Shown: positions 35,570 to 47,900 of the stretch, piece after piece
Layout of the letters: each line of letters starts with the position of its first letter
How positions within the stretch are numbered: the stretch's first letter is position 1
Source of the DNA: Crambe crambe
Taxonomy: Eukaryota; Porifera; Demospongiae; Poecilosclerida; Crambeidae
Assembly: GCA_963924555.1 (NCBI GenBank)
Contig: OZ004586.1
Span: 248,001 to 312,000, forward strand
Direction of reading: 5' to 3'
DNA length: 64,000 bases
Made by a program: the position numbers and the translations under genes
Notes under the pieces: model-generated
The model's database searches: none
What the model was told of the DNA's origin: nothing
What the model saw: only the letters and a program-made list of their open reading frames with translations

Positions 35570-35600
35570 TTTCTTCCTCTTTTTTGCTGATCCAGTATTG
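35570..35600 (+). promoter_or_regulatory. Pyrimidine-rich start region of RPS27 (possible 5' TOP)
   Basis: A run tttttcttcctctttttt lies about 25-45 bases before the RPS27 ATG. Animal ribosomal-protein mRNAs usually begin with a C followed by pyrimidines; this tract could supply such a 5' TOP. The transcription start itself cannot be seen. Confidence 0.4.
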
Positions 35601-35615
35601 AACAGCGTTGAAAAC

Positions 35616-36235
35616 ATGCCGGTGAGTTGGTAGCTTGAAGCACACACATATATCGTTATGGTTAGCTAAAAGCTTGAAGATACACCATTAAAAAGTAGTT
35701 TTAGAGCGTGAAACGAATAGAACTAGAGCCACGTGCTGTAATTCGACATGTTTTTTCATAACAGTTGGCGAAGGACTTGCTGAATCCAAATCCCGAAGAG
35801 GAGAAAAGAAAACACAAGTTAAAGAGGCTTGTTCAGAGTCCAAACAGTTTTTTTATGGACGTGAAATGCCCAGGTACGCCTGATTTTTCCAAATAAAGCC
35901 CATCGGGTTAGCAATTTGTTACCGTTGCCATATAGATTGCTACAAGATCACAACAGTGTTTAGTCATGCGCAAACAGTGGTGCTATGTGTCAGCTGTAGC
36001 ATGGTGCTTGCTCAACCTACTGGAGGAAGAGCGAGATTAACTGAAGGTAAGATGGGTCCAAAGGCTACACATAATCTTTGCAACCATTGCATTAAAACAT
36101 TACTCTTGCCTTCTCTCTCTTCAAAAAAAACCACAAAAAATATTGTCCTCCTCTAGAGTAGGGACGTCAGATCTTCCCTTCGATATTACTTTGCTTCTCT
36201 CTGCAGGTTGCAGCTTCAGACGGAAGCCTTATTGA
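35616..36235 (+). CDS. RPS27: 40S ribosomal protein S27 (eS27)
   Basis: Zinc-binding small-subunit ribosomal protein. Four exons in phase: 35616-35621 (ATG CCG only), 35765-35873, 35936-36046, 36207-36235, total 84 residues, the usual length. Sequence reads [20 protein letters not shown], then [20 protein letters not shown] with the first zinc-binding pair (CPDC), [20 protein letters not shown] with the second (CVSC), and ends GCSFRRKPY. The two-codon first exon is typical of this gene in animals. Confidence 0.97.
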
Positions 36236-36485
36236 ATGACTTTTAATTATTCAATGCATGTGCTTTATAACTGTGTACCATGAAGTATTAAATGTAAGAT
36301 TTTTTCAGACAATGAAACTTCAATAATTGTATTACGGAGGGATTCTCTTGGGATGGTGTTGGTTATACATGTATTGTGGATTGTATAAGATCACAGTATT
36401 TCCAGGGAATGTGTAAAGGAAAAATGATTTCATGAGATGGAGTATTTACACAAGAGTACAGAAAAATGTATTCAATTCTAGAAGT

Positions 36486-37446
36486 TCATTTACGTCCTTT
36501 TTTCTTCTTTTTTGTTCCTGCTGAACCTCCTCCTCCTGAGCTGCCACTCCCACCTCCACCACCATGTTCTGACCCCCCACTGCCACCACCTTGCCGAGTC
36601 TTCAACTTTGGAACCAACTCACAAATCACCTTGTAAAGATCTTTACCTATGAAGAATAAGGCCAGATTGTATGTTGCTCGGGTAAAAATATGCTGACTGA
36701 TGGGTAGGTCGGTCGGTTTGAAAATGATAATGATAATAACTAGCACTGATGGACAGAATGTGATGGATGAAATAAATACTGCACTTTTCTTCATCATCCC
36801 TATCCTTGGCATGCAATAATATGGCCGAAAGCTCAGTACTGACTTATTGTGAGGTAGTAAAAAGCAATTTGAAATTTTCCACAGTAATCATCATAGTACT
36901 TTCAGGCCTCACTAGCCAATATTGCAATGCAGAAATTAGGTATGCTTTATCTAGTATCATTATTGAATGCAATCTTGATTTTAGTGGGTCGGTAGGGCCT
37001 GAGCAACATAAAATCTTATTGGTACGGCCTAAGATCCATTCATTCAACGATAAAATTGAGCCACTTACGAGATTTTATATCACCATTCAAAGGAGATCCG
37101 TCATCACCTTTGATCTGAACTCTGACCCTACCGGAATGTATGTGGTCCCTGGCATGTTCTCTCGGGTAATGCTTGCTATTCTCGAACTCTACTGCCAAAT
37201 GCAGGCTGGAACACACATCTTTGATCTCTGTGCATAGAGGGTTGTCTACAGCTTTCTTCTTGGGTACTCTCCTACCCTCTGAGAGTGTCTTACGGGAGTT
37301 CAGATATGCAGGGTAGATACACAGCCACCTACAATATATACAGGAGGAAACCCTCACTTTAGACCTCATGATTAGGGAGTTATATACCTTTTCTTATCAC
37401 TGTAGGGAAGACCATCATAAGGGTTAGCCACCACATCAACTGCCAT
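36486..37446 (-). CDS. SRP19: Signal recognition particle 19 kDa protein
   Basis: Binds SRP RNA helices 6 and 8 so that SRP54 can join. Exons: 37388-37446, 37069-37328, 36486-36646, in phase, about 159 residues. MAVDVVANPYDGLPYSDKKR, then WLCIYPAYLNSRKTLSEGRR, VPKKKAVDNPLCTEIKDVC, KHYPREHARDHIHSGRVRVQ and DLYKVICELVPKLKTR follow the family order closely. The C-terminus is Gly/Ser-rich and ends with a polylysine stretch (KKKKKGRK), as in animal homologues. The 422-base intron contains a long plus-strand frame that I judge spurious. Head to head with MCRS1 (121 bases between start codons). Confidence 0.96.
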
Positions 37447-37567
37447 TGTTTTCAGACCGGAGTATTCTATATATTGCACACCTCTCTAATTAGAGAGCAC
37501 CAGACCCAGGCCACTCGATCGAGTATTTGCGAGAAGTATAACACGAATAACTGTCTGGTGGATAAGT

Positions 37568-40373
37568 ATGGCTACTCAGAATCTGCAGGAGATGAAGAAG
37601 GAAGTGACTCCTGTTACCTCCTCCCACTCTAGCTCTACCTTCTCCACTACCTCCTCTTTCACCAGCTCTCCAGTTCTAGCCATGGCTCTAACCACGCCCA
37701 TCACTTCCAGACCTGTCCTGATAACCACAACAGCTGGAAACGTGTCTCACAGTTTGGCCTCTCAGCTTGCCACCCTTCGAAAACCACCCCCTCTTGTTTC
37801 AGCTGCCCCTACTTCCCAGACAGTAAACCCCTCTTTAACTCGGGCTGTCAATGTCCCCTCAAGTCAGGGTACCAGCAATGTCATTATTAGTGCCAAACCC
37901 TCAGAAATATCTGAGAAACCTCTCCAGGCCATCTTGATATCCGAGTCTTCAAGTGATAAAATAAAGCTACAAAAACTGCCTGTGACTAGTGATTCTTCTA
38001 GTGTTATCGGAGTGACAGAAGCTGCTAAACCACCCACTACAGGTCCCCTCAATGCTAATGCTTCCTCCAGTGCTTCTGGAGTGCTGAATGTTAGTGCTTC
38101 CGGGATGCTGAATGTTATCAAAACCCTGAGCAGTTCCCCTAGTAGTAACAGTGGTGGAGGTCTGGGAGCTGGCAAACCGAAGGCATTTTTAGCTTTGATG
38201 ACCAGCAGTGCACCCAAGAAACAAACAAAGAGAGCTACAAACAATCGAGCTGGAGCATCCGGTTCCAAAGGACAGGGAACTACTAAGACTAAAGCATCAC
38301 CATCAAGTACTGTCAATTCTAAAAAGACGGAACAACTTCCAAGTCGTACTTCAAATAGAAATATCAAACGACCACGAACCTATGATGAAGAGTTGGATGA
38401 TTTGAAGGCTCTTAAGATGTCAGCCACCAAGAAGGCAAAGGGAACACCTAAAGGCAACATAGGGGTGAGTAAGGGTAGCTGTAACAGGGACACCTAATAG
38501 AGAGATACTTAGGATGAAGGCAACATAGGGGTGAATAAGGGTAGTTGTAGCAGGGACAACTAATAGAGAGGTACCTATGGATAGGGGTGAGTAAGGGTAG
38601 CTGTAACAGGGACGCCTAATAGAGAGATACTTAGGATGAAGGCAACATAGGGGTGAATAAGGGTAGTTGTAGCAGGGACAACTAATAGAGAGGTACCTAT
38701 GGATAGGGGTGAGTAAGGGTTGCTGTAGCAGGGACACCTAATAGAGAGAGATACCTAAGGTGATTTATTACACCAGGTTCCCAAAGGTATCGGCAAGAAA
38801 TCTTCAGCAATATCAGTGAGTTAACTGCTCTTCGTCTATGTTGGATCTTAAAATGAGATGTTTCATTGTTGTTTTATTGTGTAGGCGTCATCAGGTCTCA
38901 AGGATTTGGGGAGATGGCGGCCCACTGATGACCTGATGCTGATCAGCGCTGTTCAGCAGACCAATGATCTAGTTGCTGTACACCTGGGTGTCAACTTCTC
39001 CTGCCGGTTCACTCTGCAAGAGGTGGAGGAACGTTGGTACGCTCTCCTCTACTCCCAGCGTGTCTCCCAGTTGGCTATTGAGGCCATGCGAGGCCTCCAC
39101 CCTGGTGTGGTCACCATGGCACTCAACAATGCACTCTGGAGTCAAGAAGAAGAAGCAGTACTTGCTCGTATTCCCAACGTAAGCTAAAGTCTGACATAAG
39201 AGGTAGCCCCTTGTAACTTCGCTGTATATTACTCCCTCAGACTGACCCGGGTCACTTAGAAAAGTTTCAGGCAGTGCTTCGGGACAACCCAGCCGTATTC
39301 CACACTTGCAGGACAGCGACTTCACTGCACCATCACTGGGTCCTTATGGGTCACAATGGTCTCCTCAATAACCAGAAAGGTCTCTAAATAACGCATACCT
39401 AAGCGACTCTGAATAATGCACACCTATGAAACTATCTAAATAATGCACATCATAAATCATAGCATTTTATTTTCTTTTAGTGGATTTAATACCTCCTGAA
39501 GAGAATATCAAAGAATTTAAAGATGCCGAAGATCGCTTGGAAGACAGTGAACTCATGTAAGTTCTAACCACTATATATAACTTCTTGGTTTAACCCCTTA
39601 TCATTGCTCTGGTCTCCATGATAACCTCAGGAGACCTAGGGATGTGAAGGAGGAGGCATTGGAACAAGGTGGATCATATATAATTGTGGTGATGTGTAAT
39701 ACTGTCATGGTTTTCTTTTCCTCAGAGCTGATGATATCCGATCGGCAGGCTAAGGCAGAGATATTGCGACTGGAAGAGGAATTGCCTTCATGGCGGACAG
39801 TTATAGAAACAGGCTCTGGTCCGGGTAAGTATAAAGTGAGTTGTTTGGAGCAATATTAGAGGCTCAGTTCTTGATTTTCTCTCTCAAGAGTTCGGGCCAA
39901 GTGATTTTGCTGTATTTAAGGGAAGAGTTGTGGAGTTTCGTATGGTAAAGAGAATGGTTTGTCTTGGACGCGCCACCAGCACTAATGTAGTGGACTTTGA
40001 CCTTTCCCTGGAGGGACCAGCCTTCAAGATTTCACGCAGACAAGTGAGTATTGTCATTCTCAGTAGCATGTACCTTTACCCATCATAATACAGGCCACAA
40101 TACAGCTGACTGATAATGGAGAGTTTATGCTACATAATGAAGGAAGGAGGCCAATGTATATTGGTGGTAAAGCTGTCATGGCAAGGACCTCTGCCAAACT
40201 AGTCCACAACCAGGTCTTAGAGGTGGGCCCAATCACTACTCCATGTCCTGCTTCTACCCTTATCCTTAATCTTCAACCTCCACCTCCTCTTTCTCTCATT
40301 GCAGGTAGCGTCAATGTCCTTCCTCATTCTGTTGAACACTAAATTGGCAAATTCAGTCAAGAATTCTTCGTAG
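37568..40373 (+). CDS. MCRS1: Microspherule protein 1, FHA-domain chromatin factor
   Basis: Subunit of the NSL acetyltransferase and INO80 complexes, also at spindle poles. Ten exons in phase: 37568-38464, 38777-38815, 38885-39178, 39241-39379, 39481-39556, 39631-39668, 39726-39824, 39889-40043, 40094-40222, 40305-40373. A Ser/Thr/Pro-rich N-terminal 270 residues is probably disordered. The conserved core is GRWRPTDDLMLISAVQQTND, VHLGVNFSCRFTLQEVEERW, then DRQAKAEILRLEEELPSW. The FHA domain contains VCLGRATSTNVVDFDLSLEG, KISRRQATIQLTDNGEF and NEGRRPMYIGGKAV, keeping the Arg and Ser of the phosphothreonine pocket. The donor of exon 1 sits inside an intronic minisatellite (next entry). Convergent with ZC3H15. 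Confidence 0.94.
38457..38760. repeat. Minisatellite starting at the MCRS1 exon-1 donor
   Basis: About five units of roughly 60 bases built on ataggggtgagtaagggtag. The first unit overlaps the exon-1 splice donor (GGG|GTGAGT), so later copies repeat a donor-like gtgagtaag or its gtgaataag variant. Unit types alternate. Confidence 0.85.
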
Positions 40374-40548
40374 TCACAAGCAGCTGCAAAACTGTGTAGC
40401 CTGCAACATCTCCCTCATCATACAATACTGGTACTTCATAAAAATATTGATTCTGGGCAAGTAATCAAGACAAAAAAGAGCAGCATACAATAGAAATGGT
40501 CCATGATGACTTAAGAGCTTCACTGTTGCTTTGGTACATGAGCAACTA

Positions 40549-41701
40549 TCACGACTCTGGTAGTTCTCCAAGAATGGCAGGGTCATCTAGGTTCAAATCT
40601 TGCAGATTTTCAATGTCAAATAGAGATTCATCTACAGCCACTTCTTCATTGAGCACACCCACATGGGCAGGGTTCGAGGGTTCATGAGGTATTGTGTTCT
40701 GTTCTGTAGCACTTGCAATTGGAGGAATGTCATCAAAATCCTCTTGAAACAATCCTTCATCCACAGCCACCTCTTCCATCTCCTCACTTGCCCCTCTCAC
40801 AGCCACCCCCTCTTCATCCATTGTATCCACAGCCCCACTATCTCTGGTAGGACCATTAGAATCAACTGAAGTAAAAAAAAATTTTTTTAAAAATATAAAA
40901 ATCTTACACTGAAACTCTAAATAGAGAGCATCATTAAAGGTATAGTATTCCTTACCAGCATCACCTGATGTTTCTCCCTTCGACTGGACAGCTTCTGTTC
41001 CACCATTGGTAGCTATCATGTCAGTCACATCCACCACTCCCTCATCCTAATAAGAGCACACCATACCATATTTAAGATAACCAATGAGAGCCCTTTGATG
41101 GTCTCACCGTGTCTGAGTCCTCCCGTTCCACTTGGATGACATCCCCTCCTTCCTCGTCTTCATCATCCCCGCCTACCAGGTCCGGATTGAAGAGGAACAT
41201 CTCCCTGCCACTAATTCCCAGGGTTTTCCCCTGCTTAAATGCTTCCTTCTTTTTGGCCAACTCCTTCTCAACCTTATCACTCTTCTCTTTCAGCTACACA
41301 CCATGTGAGATGTAGTGTCAATGAAAAATCATTTATTGGGTATGTACCTTCCGCTTCTTCCATGCAAGAAATGACTCGAGTGTCACTTTGGTAAGACTCT
41401 TGCCAGATGATGCTAATGCTTCCCTCTATAACAAAAAGAACATTTTCTTTGATGAAAGCTACATTATGATGTTACAATAGGTGTCCATGATCTCCCTCAC
41501 CTGTTTCTCTACTAGTTCTTCAAGTGTGATGGTGTCCTGGGGTTGCAGCTCTTCTTGCTCTTTTTTGAACTTCTTCAAGACAAAGCCCGGGGGGAGGGCA
41601 TGTCGGTAGATACACTTGTCTCCTCCACTTGGACACTCCCAGAACCAACCATAAATACCCTTCTCAATGGCATGCAGAAAATGTTTACATACCTATGGAG
41701 A

Positions 41702-41761
<60 letters not shown>

Positions 41762-43029
41762 AAATCACAAGGGAAAGGGGCCATCAATGTTTAATGGAGG
41801 TAATTACGTAATTAGGGTGATGGGGAATAAATGGAGGTAAAATACAGGGGTAATTGGATGATGGGGAAGTAATTATTAGGTAATGAGGAATTAATGGAGG
41901 TAATTACAGGGGTAATTGGATGATGGGGAAGTAATTATTAGGGGAATTGGGTGATGGGAATTAATGGAGGTAATTATAGGGGCAATTGGGTGATGGGGAA
42001 GTAATTATTAGGGAAATTGGATGATGGGAATTAATGGAGGTAATTGGGTGATGGGGAAGTAATTATTAGGGAAATTGGGTGATGGGGAATTAATGGAAGT
42101 AATTACAGGGGCAATTGGGTGATGGGGATTAAGTAGCTATAGCACATACAATGTCTGTCTTTGTTCTGGCTTTCGCTGCATGTTTCTTATTCACTACTTG
42201 TTCGAGTTTATCGGTGTCCCACTTATCTATGGTGTCTGCAGGTCACATAAGAATCACATGATCATGAAACAAATCACATGATAATTAAATCACATAGACG
42301 GAATGGGAACATACCTTCTTGGAGTTCAGTATCCCTGGAATCAATATACATGCTCCGTTTCTCTGCCTTGTTTTCCAGGGAGAGGTCGTGGGAGAACTTG
42401 CACTTGTCCCCTTTACTGCACTGTCCTTGTTTGAAGAACAAACACAGAACAGACTTGGGGTCTGCACCTGCTGAGATCTTTTGCACTTGCTGAGTGGGTC
42501 TGAAGAGTGCATCCATTGCTGCTTTCTCCTTCTCTTTCTCCAATTTTTCTTTCTAAATGTCCATAGATGGATAACACCCAGCCCTAACTCAAACCTCAGC
42601 CAATAATCCCAAAATAACTCTTTGACATGCGTCTCTCGTTAAACTGATGCAATTTGAATATTTCGACTTACTTTTTGTTGGTACACATCTGCTTCTCTCT
42701 GTAAGGGCATAAAAACTGTATCATGTAACCATGGAATAACCAATTTGATTCACTTGACTCGCCTTAGCAATGCTCTGGCCACCACCATACTTGACTTGGT
42801 TTGTTACCTGCTTGATGTATGTCTGCTGTTTCCTTCCCTTTTTATTCTTTATACCAAAGGTTTTATCCTGGAGTGTCCGTGAGTGAGGAGATGTTCCAAT
42901 TAATGCACCCCAACTCATCAAGTAAGATAATAAAAATTAAAGGCAGCTATTACATACCTCTATGATCTTTTCTTTCTTTTTCTCTACCGTCTTCTTGTTG
43001 GGAACTTGGCCTGCCTTTTTGGGAGGCAT
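40549..43029 (-). CDS. ZC3H15: ZC3H15 / DFRP1, CCCH zinc-finger partner of DRG1
   Basis: Stabilises the translation GTPase DRG1. Exons include 42958-43029, 42763-42867, 42672-42698, 42315-42552, 42150-42235, 41501-41692 and several more to the stop at 40549. Start [20 protein letters not shown], then [20 protein letters not shown]. The first CCCH finger lies in [20 protein letters not shown], the second in [20 protein letters not shown] and [15 protein letters not shown]. The DFRP region holds [17 protein letters not shown] and [18 protein letters not shown]. An acidic tail of about 130 residues ends [11 protein letters not shown]. The intron at 42762 uses a GC donor (AAG|GCGAGT), required by phase. 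Head to head with RAB3GAP1. Confidence 0.94.
41698..41758. repeat. (GA)n microsatellite at a ZC3H15 acceptor
   Basis: About 27 GA units ending 5-10 bases from the acceptor of exon 41501-41692; in the transcript it is a (CT)n polypyrimidine tract. Confidence 0.9.
41798..42128. repeat. AT-rich minisatellite in ZC3H15 intron
   Basis: Irregular tandem copies of ggtaattggatgatggggaa / gtaattattagg / attaatggagg, roughly 60-65 bases per higher-order unit, about five units. Intronic only. Confidence 0.8.
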
Positions 43030-43136
43030 TATAATATAGCTCTTTTGACGCGAAGTTCAGAGTTCTCTCTAATTATGGGTTTAAAGCGCGAGCGACTATA
43101 ATCATAAGAGTTAGAGAGAAATTTTGAAAAGCATAA

Positions 43137-44931
43137 ATGGAGAGGGCGAAGGAAGAAGAATCAGGAGCGAAAGAAGAGATATTTGAAATCAATGATTTCA
43201 CCAACGCCACGCCGTGGGAAATGTAAGTGTTATACATTAGTAAGTAGCCCAAAGAGCTAGCCAATAACGCTATCAAGGGGGTTATTACGCTTTCTCTCCC
43301 TCTCCTGCGCAGTTTTATTGCCGACATCGAGAGAGTACTTCATCAGTGGGGTCTGGCTGCATCAGATGACCATGCATTGGTAACTATAAGTATAGATCAC
43401 AATATGCCACTTAAAAATGTACATAATACAGTATTCATAATCATGTCGACCCTTTACCTATTTCCAGCAGGACCTCTCACCTGGCAAGCAGCATTGTAAG
43501 TCTGAACAGTTAGTCTATGCAGGAAGAAAATTTATAATGAAGCTGGAAGTTTCTGGAGATTGGACCAAGAGCCACGCCCATCAGCAATTGGACAAACGGA
43601 AGGAGGCATGGTGTGCAGCCATGTCAGAAATGATGGACAATCGAGGGGATTTCCCTCCCAAGTCCCACCCCATTTCTAGATGGTAAATTTGTGATAGGAT
43701 TTAGAAAAAAGGAACCACTTACGAGACCCCATTATGTGTATCTAGGTTCACTTTTAACTATAAATTGGTCATGAAAAATTTTTCCGAAATCCCCAAGTCT
43801 AGACATGGGGAAATGGCCAATCTTTTAATGAGATCAATACCACTGATCTAAGTACTCGGTATGGTGCCTAGGTTCACTTTTGACTGTTAAAAAACTAAAT
43901 TGGTCACAAAAAAATTTTAGCCTTTTTTTTTTCACAGACTTGGGCAAAATTTTTACTAGACCAATACCACTCAAATATGGATCTAAGCACTTAGCATGAT
44001 GCCTAGGTTCACTTTTGACTATTAAAAACTTAGTTGATCACGAAAAATTTTTAGCTGTTTTTCAGAAATTTCCCAAGGCTATATATAGACTTTTTTTTAA
44101 AATGGCCAATTTTACGAGGCTAATAATGATCAAATGTCAATCTATGATGCTTAAGTTCACTTGCAACTGTTAAAAAAAGGTTGTAAACATAATTTGTGAC
44201 CAGGTATGGAGTGAAGGAGTTTGTTCTCATAGCACCAGACAAAGGGGTGGAAGCACTGACCAGTCAGGCACAAGCTAAACTGATGCTGAGCTCCATCTCC
44301 ATAGCAATCTCCAACACACAATGGTACAGGAACACAAGGAAATGTAACACAGGACCAGTCCTTCCATGTTATCCCTCCCCCCCCCTCAGTGTGGTACCAG
44401 TGTTCGTGCAGATGCACCAACAATGGCGACACATGTACCTTGGCATGTGCGAAGGGAATGGCATTCGTGTCAACTTCAACATGATCCACCTTAAGCGTCC
44501 ACCCCCCGACTTCACCCACCTCTCTGGACTCCTAGACATCTTCAAGGGGAAGATAGCCAGAGGCAAAGTAACCATGCTAGACAGGGTCACATTCTCCTGT
44601 TTAATATTCCTTCCTTTATGATTTAGAGTTTGCCATCATCTGGAACAGATTTGGTGCAGATAGCAGTGAGGTATACATACATCCTTGAACACTGGAGTCT
44701 GGACGACTGGCCTGTGGAACCTCTCAGTAAGGAACTACCATGTGATAATCATGCGGTAATCATGTGATAATCATGTGATTTCTCTCTCTCTCAGGTGATA
44801 TTGAAGGGGTAGGGAAAACTGCTCGTTTGAAGGTGTTACCAGTTGGAGCGATGTCAGATCCTATCCAGTCAGTGAGAGAGACTTCTTGTTCTTTCATTAT
44901 GAGATTCAACTAAACACACATACATGCATGT

Positions 44932-44986
<55 letters not shown>

Positions 44987-47900
44987 GAGTTGCATCTGTC
45001 TGCAGTGTGGCCCAACTTGAGTGAAGAAACAGTTGTGGATAGAGACGCACATACGTGAGTTAGTCACATGACTATCACATGATCAAAATAATGTGAAACA
45101 CAATTATCGTCCCCCCTCCTGCCCTCAGGGATCTCCTTCCCACTCACGCTCCCCTGTGGACAGTTACAGTCCACCTTGCAGATAACATCAGTTGCTTCCT
45201 GTCCGAGTGCCTGCACAACTTCCTGAAGGTGTGCTACAGACAGGAAACCATGGAACAACTCACCAGCACCTCCTACACCTCCTCTTCCTCCAACGACAAC
45301 ACTCAAGGTAAACTCACTCCATAGATGTAGCAAGAAGAAGTTGCTGGTAAAGTGCTATTGTTCTGATGTACTTGTCACTGGTAAAACTGAACCGTGAAGC
45401 GGTTGAAGTTTATAAAGCATTTCCAATGACAGTTGGACAACTGAAATGAAAAAAATCGTCTTGCTTTTGTGTGTTGAAATCACAAAATCCACGCATAATT
45501 TTTACCACATGAAGATTCCCGCTCCATGGTAACTTCTTGTATCATGACTTATTATTGATATAACCTTATAGGGACTATTTACCAGCCATTTTCCAATGCT
45601 CTGGAGAAACTGACAAACACTTCCGTCCCCACCATCGGCACTCCTTTCTTGTCCTCCATGGTACAAACTGCCTCACAGCGCCTGGAGATGGGTCTCAGGG
45701 GGGTTGAGGGGAGCAGCCTACCTGGCCAGACACACAGAGATCTTCTCAAGGTGTGCAATCTCTGTGTTCCTCTTGGGAGAGATCTTTTGTGACTTTATAA
45801 ATTTGTCTTCAGTATTTTTTCTCTACTGGTGATATCACAAGTGAAGAAGAAGCAGTGAATGAGCAAAGACTGAAGATAAAGTCAGCCCCTCGGGGGTCAT
45901 TCAGCAGACGACTTGCAGATACTCTCTGCATCATCAACAATGAGAATGGTGAGATATCATGATACACCTAGTACACAATGTGTATGGCTGATATGATGTA
46001 ATGGTGATGTAATGTTGTAATCTCCTCAAAGGCCTGAGGGTACTGGCTGAACTTTGGAAGGTGACGGTTCAAGAGCTGAGAAGCAAGTGGGACAAAGGGA
46101 CACCTATTAGCAGGTCAGGTAATAATGAGGTGACCTGTTGTATATCATGTGTCCTATAGATTTACTGGCCATGAGAGGACTTAAATAACTGCAGTCATGT
46201 GACTTGTGGTTATGTGACTTGCGGTCATGTGACTCAGTTAATTTCCTTTTTGTTCAGTATTTCGGAAGATATTCCAGACATGGGGGCGTGCCTTCTCCAT
46301 CAGAAGCTGCAAATGTTAAACTGCTGCATTAGGCACAAAAAATCTCACGAAGAGAAACTCCACACTCCAAACATTGGAACCAATCCGTCCCAATCCACAT
46401 CCGACCAAACTGCTCAGCAAGACCACACCCCTTCTGATGGAAGTGAGAGTGGCACAGATGACGAGTTTTACGAAGCATTGGAAACTCAGGAAGACTCTGA
46501 TGGGAAGTCAAAAAGTATGACAAAAACTGATCCAATTGACTCGTCTCGTCAAGTAATAATGAACATCGAGTCAAGTCCTGCTGTTTCTGATTTTGGTACC
46601 AAAGAAAGCTCAGAATCAGACTCAGTTCAAGGAAGAATAGGTGCTCTGCAGCAGTGTGGGGATCTGGTTCTCATAGGAACTGGAAAGCCTCTCTGTATAC
46701 CAGTTACTCAGGTATTTGAATGGATTTCAGACTACCTTTGTGAAATTGTACTGGGGGATTGCCCCTGACATTAGCACTTATGTTGACACTTTGACCTCTT
46801 TGACAGGACCACACCCCCATGACGGAGGACATGATGTGGGAGCAGCAGAATGTCCTGGCCAAGTTGGGCACGTCTGAGGAGGCAGCCAAAGTGAGGGCGA
46901 AGATGCAGAGCTCTTCGCTCCTCTCCGACATGCAAGCATTCAAGGTATGCAAAATAGTAAGGTACATCGGTCTGAACTACCTTTTTCTTAGGCTGCTAAT
47001 CCTGGCTGTCTCTTGGAAGATTTTGTTCGCTGGTACTCACCTCGAGATTGGCTGGAGGAAAACTTAGACACACCTCCTTCTCCCCCTAGGAACCCCTTGA
47101 ATACACCTTCCTCTCCCCCTAGGAGCACCTTGGACACGCCTTCCTCTCCCCCTAGGAGCACCTTGGACACGCCTTCCTCTCCCCCTAGGAACACCTTGGA
47201 CACGCCTTCCTCTCCCCCTAGGAGCACCTTGGACACGCCTTCCTCTCCCCCTAGGAGCACCTTGGACACGCCTTCCTCTCCCCCTAGCTACTCTGAATCT
47301 TGTGATAAGGGTGAGGAGGAAAGAGGTGGGGCTGCTCCTCTGTCAAATAGCGGGGAAGGAGTGGTTCCGAGAGATGGAGAAAAGGAGGAAGAGACGAAAA
47401 GAAACGATAAATTAGGAGATGAATCGTCATTACGATTGAAGGTGGAAGAGAAGGAGGAGAAGGAGGAAGAGGACGGATGGGGGGAGGAAGAGGGATGGGG
47501 ACAGAGCGATTGGGACGTGATCATTGATGATGACATAATACTTGATGCTTCTTCCACTGATGCTAAAGAATTAAAGAGAGTAAGTTTCTTTATCCTAAGA
47601 GTGTGCGACTGTAATCACTTGGTTACATGCAGTTTGTACAAGGTCGTCTTAGTGATCGGATGCTGCAACCCGACAACCTGTGGGTAGAGACGTGGCAACT
47701 AGCCACACCCCTTCCTGCATATCGCCAGAAGAGGATATTTGATGATACGAAAGAAGCGGAGAAGGTTCTTCATTTCTTTGCCAACTTGAAGCCGTCGGAA
47801 CTTGCCCTGGGGCTGATGCCTCTGGTGTTGCACTCTGCCATTGAAGTAGTCGGGCAGAGACAGAAACAGCAACCTCTGGCCAGGGTGGAAGGTCTCCTCT

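Noticed and set aside
36806-37237. 143-codon plus-strand frame over SRP19
   Set aside because: Half lies in the SRP19 intron and half antisense to its second exon; composition is not protein-like.
47288-47557. Minus-strand Ser-rich frame
   Set aside because: Antisense shadow of the Glu-rich stretch in RAB3GAP1.
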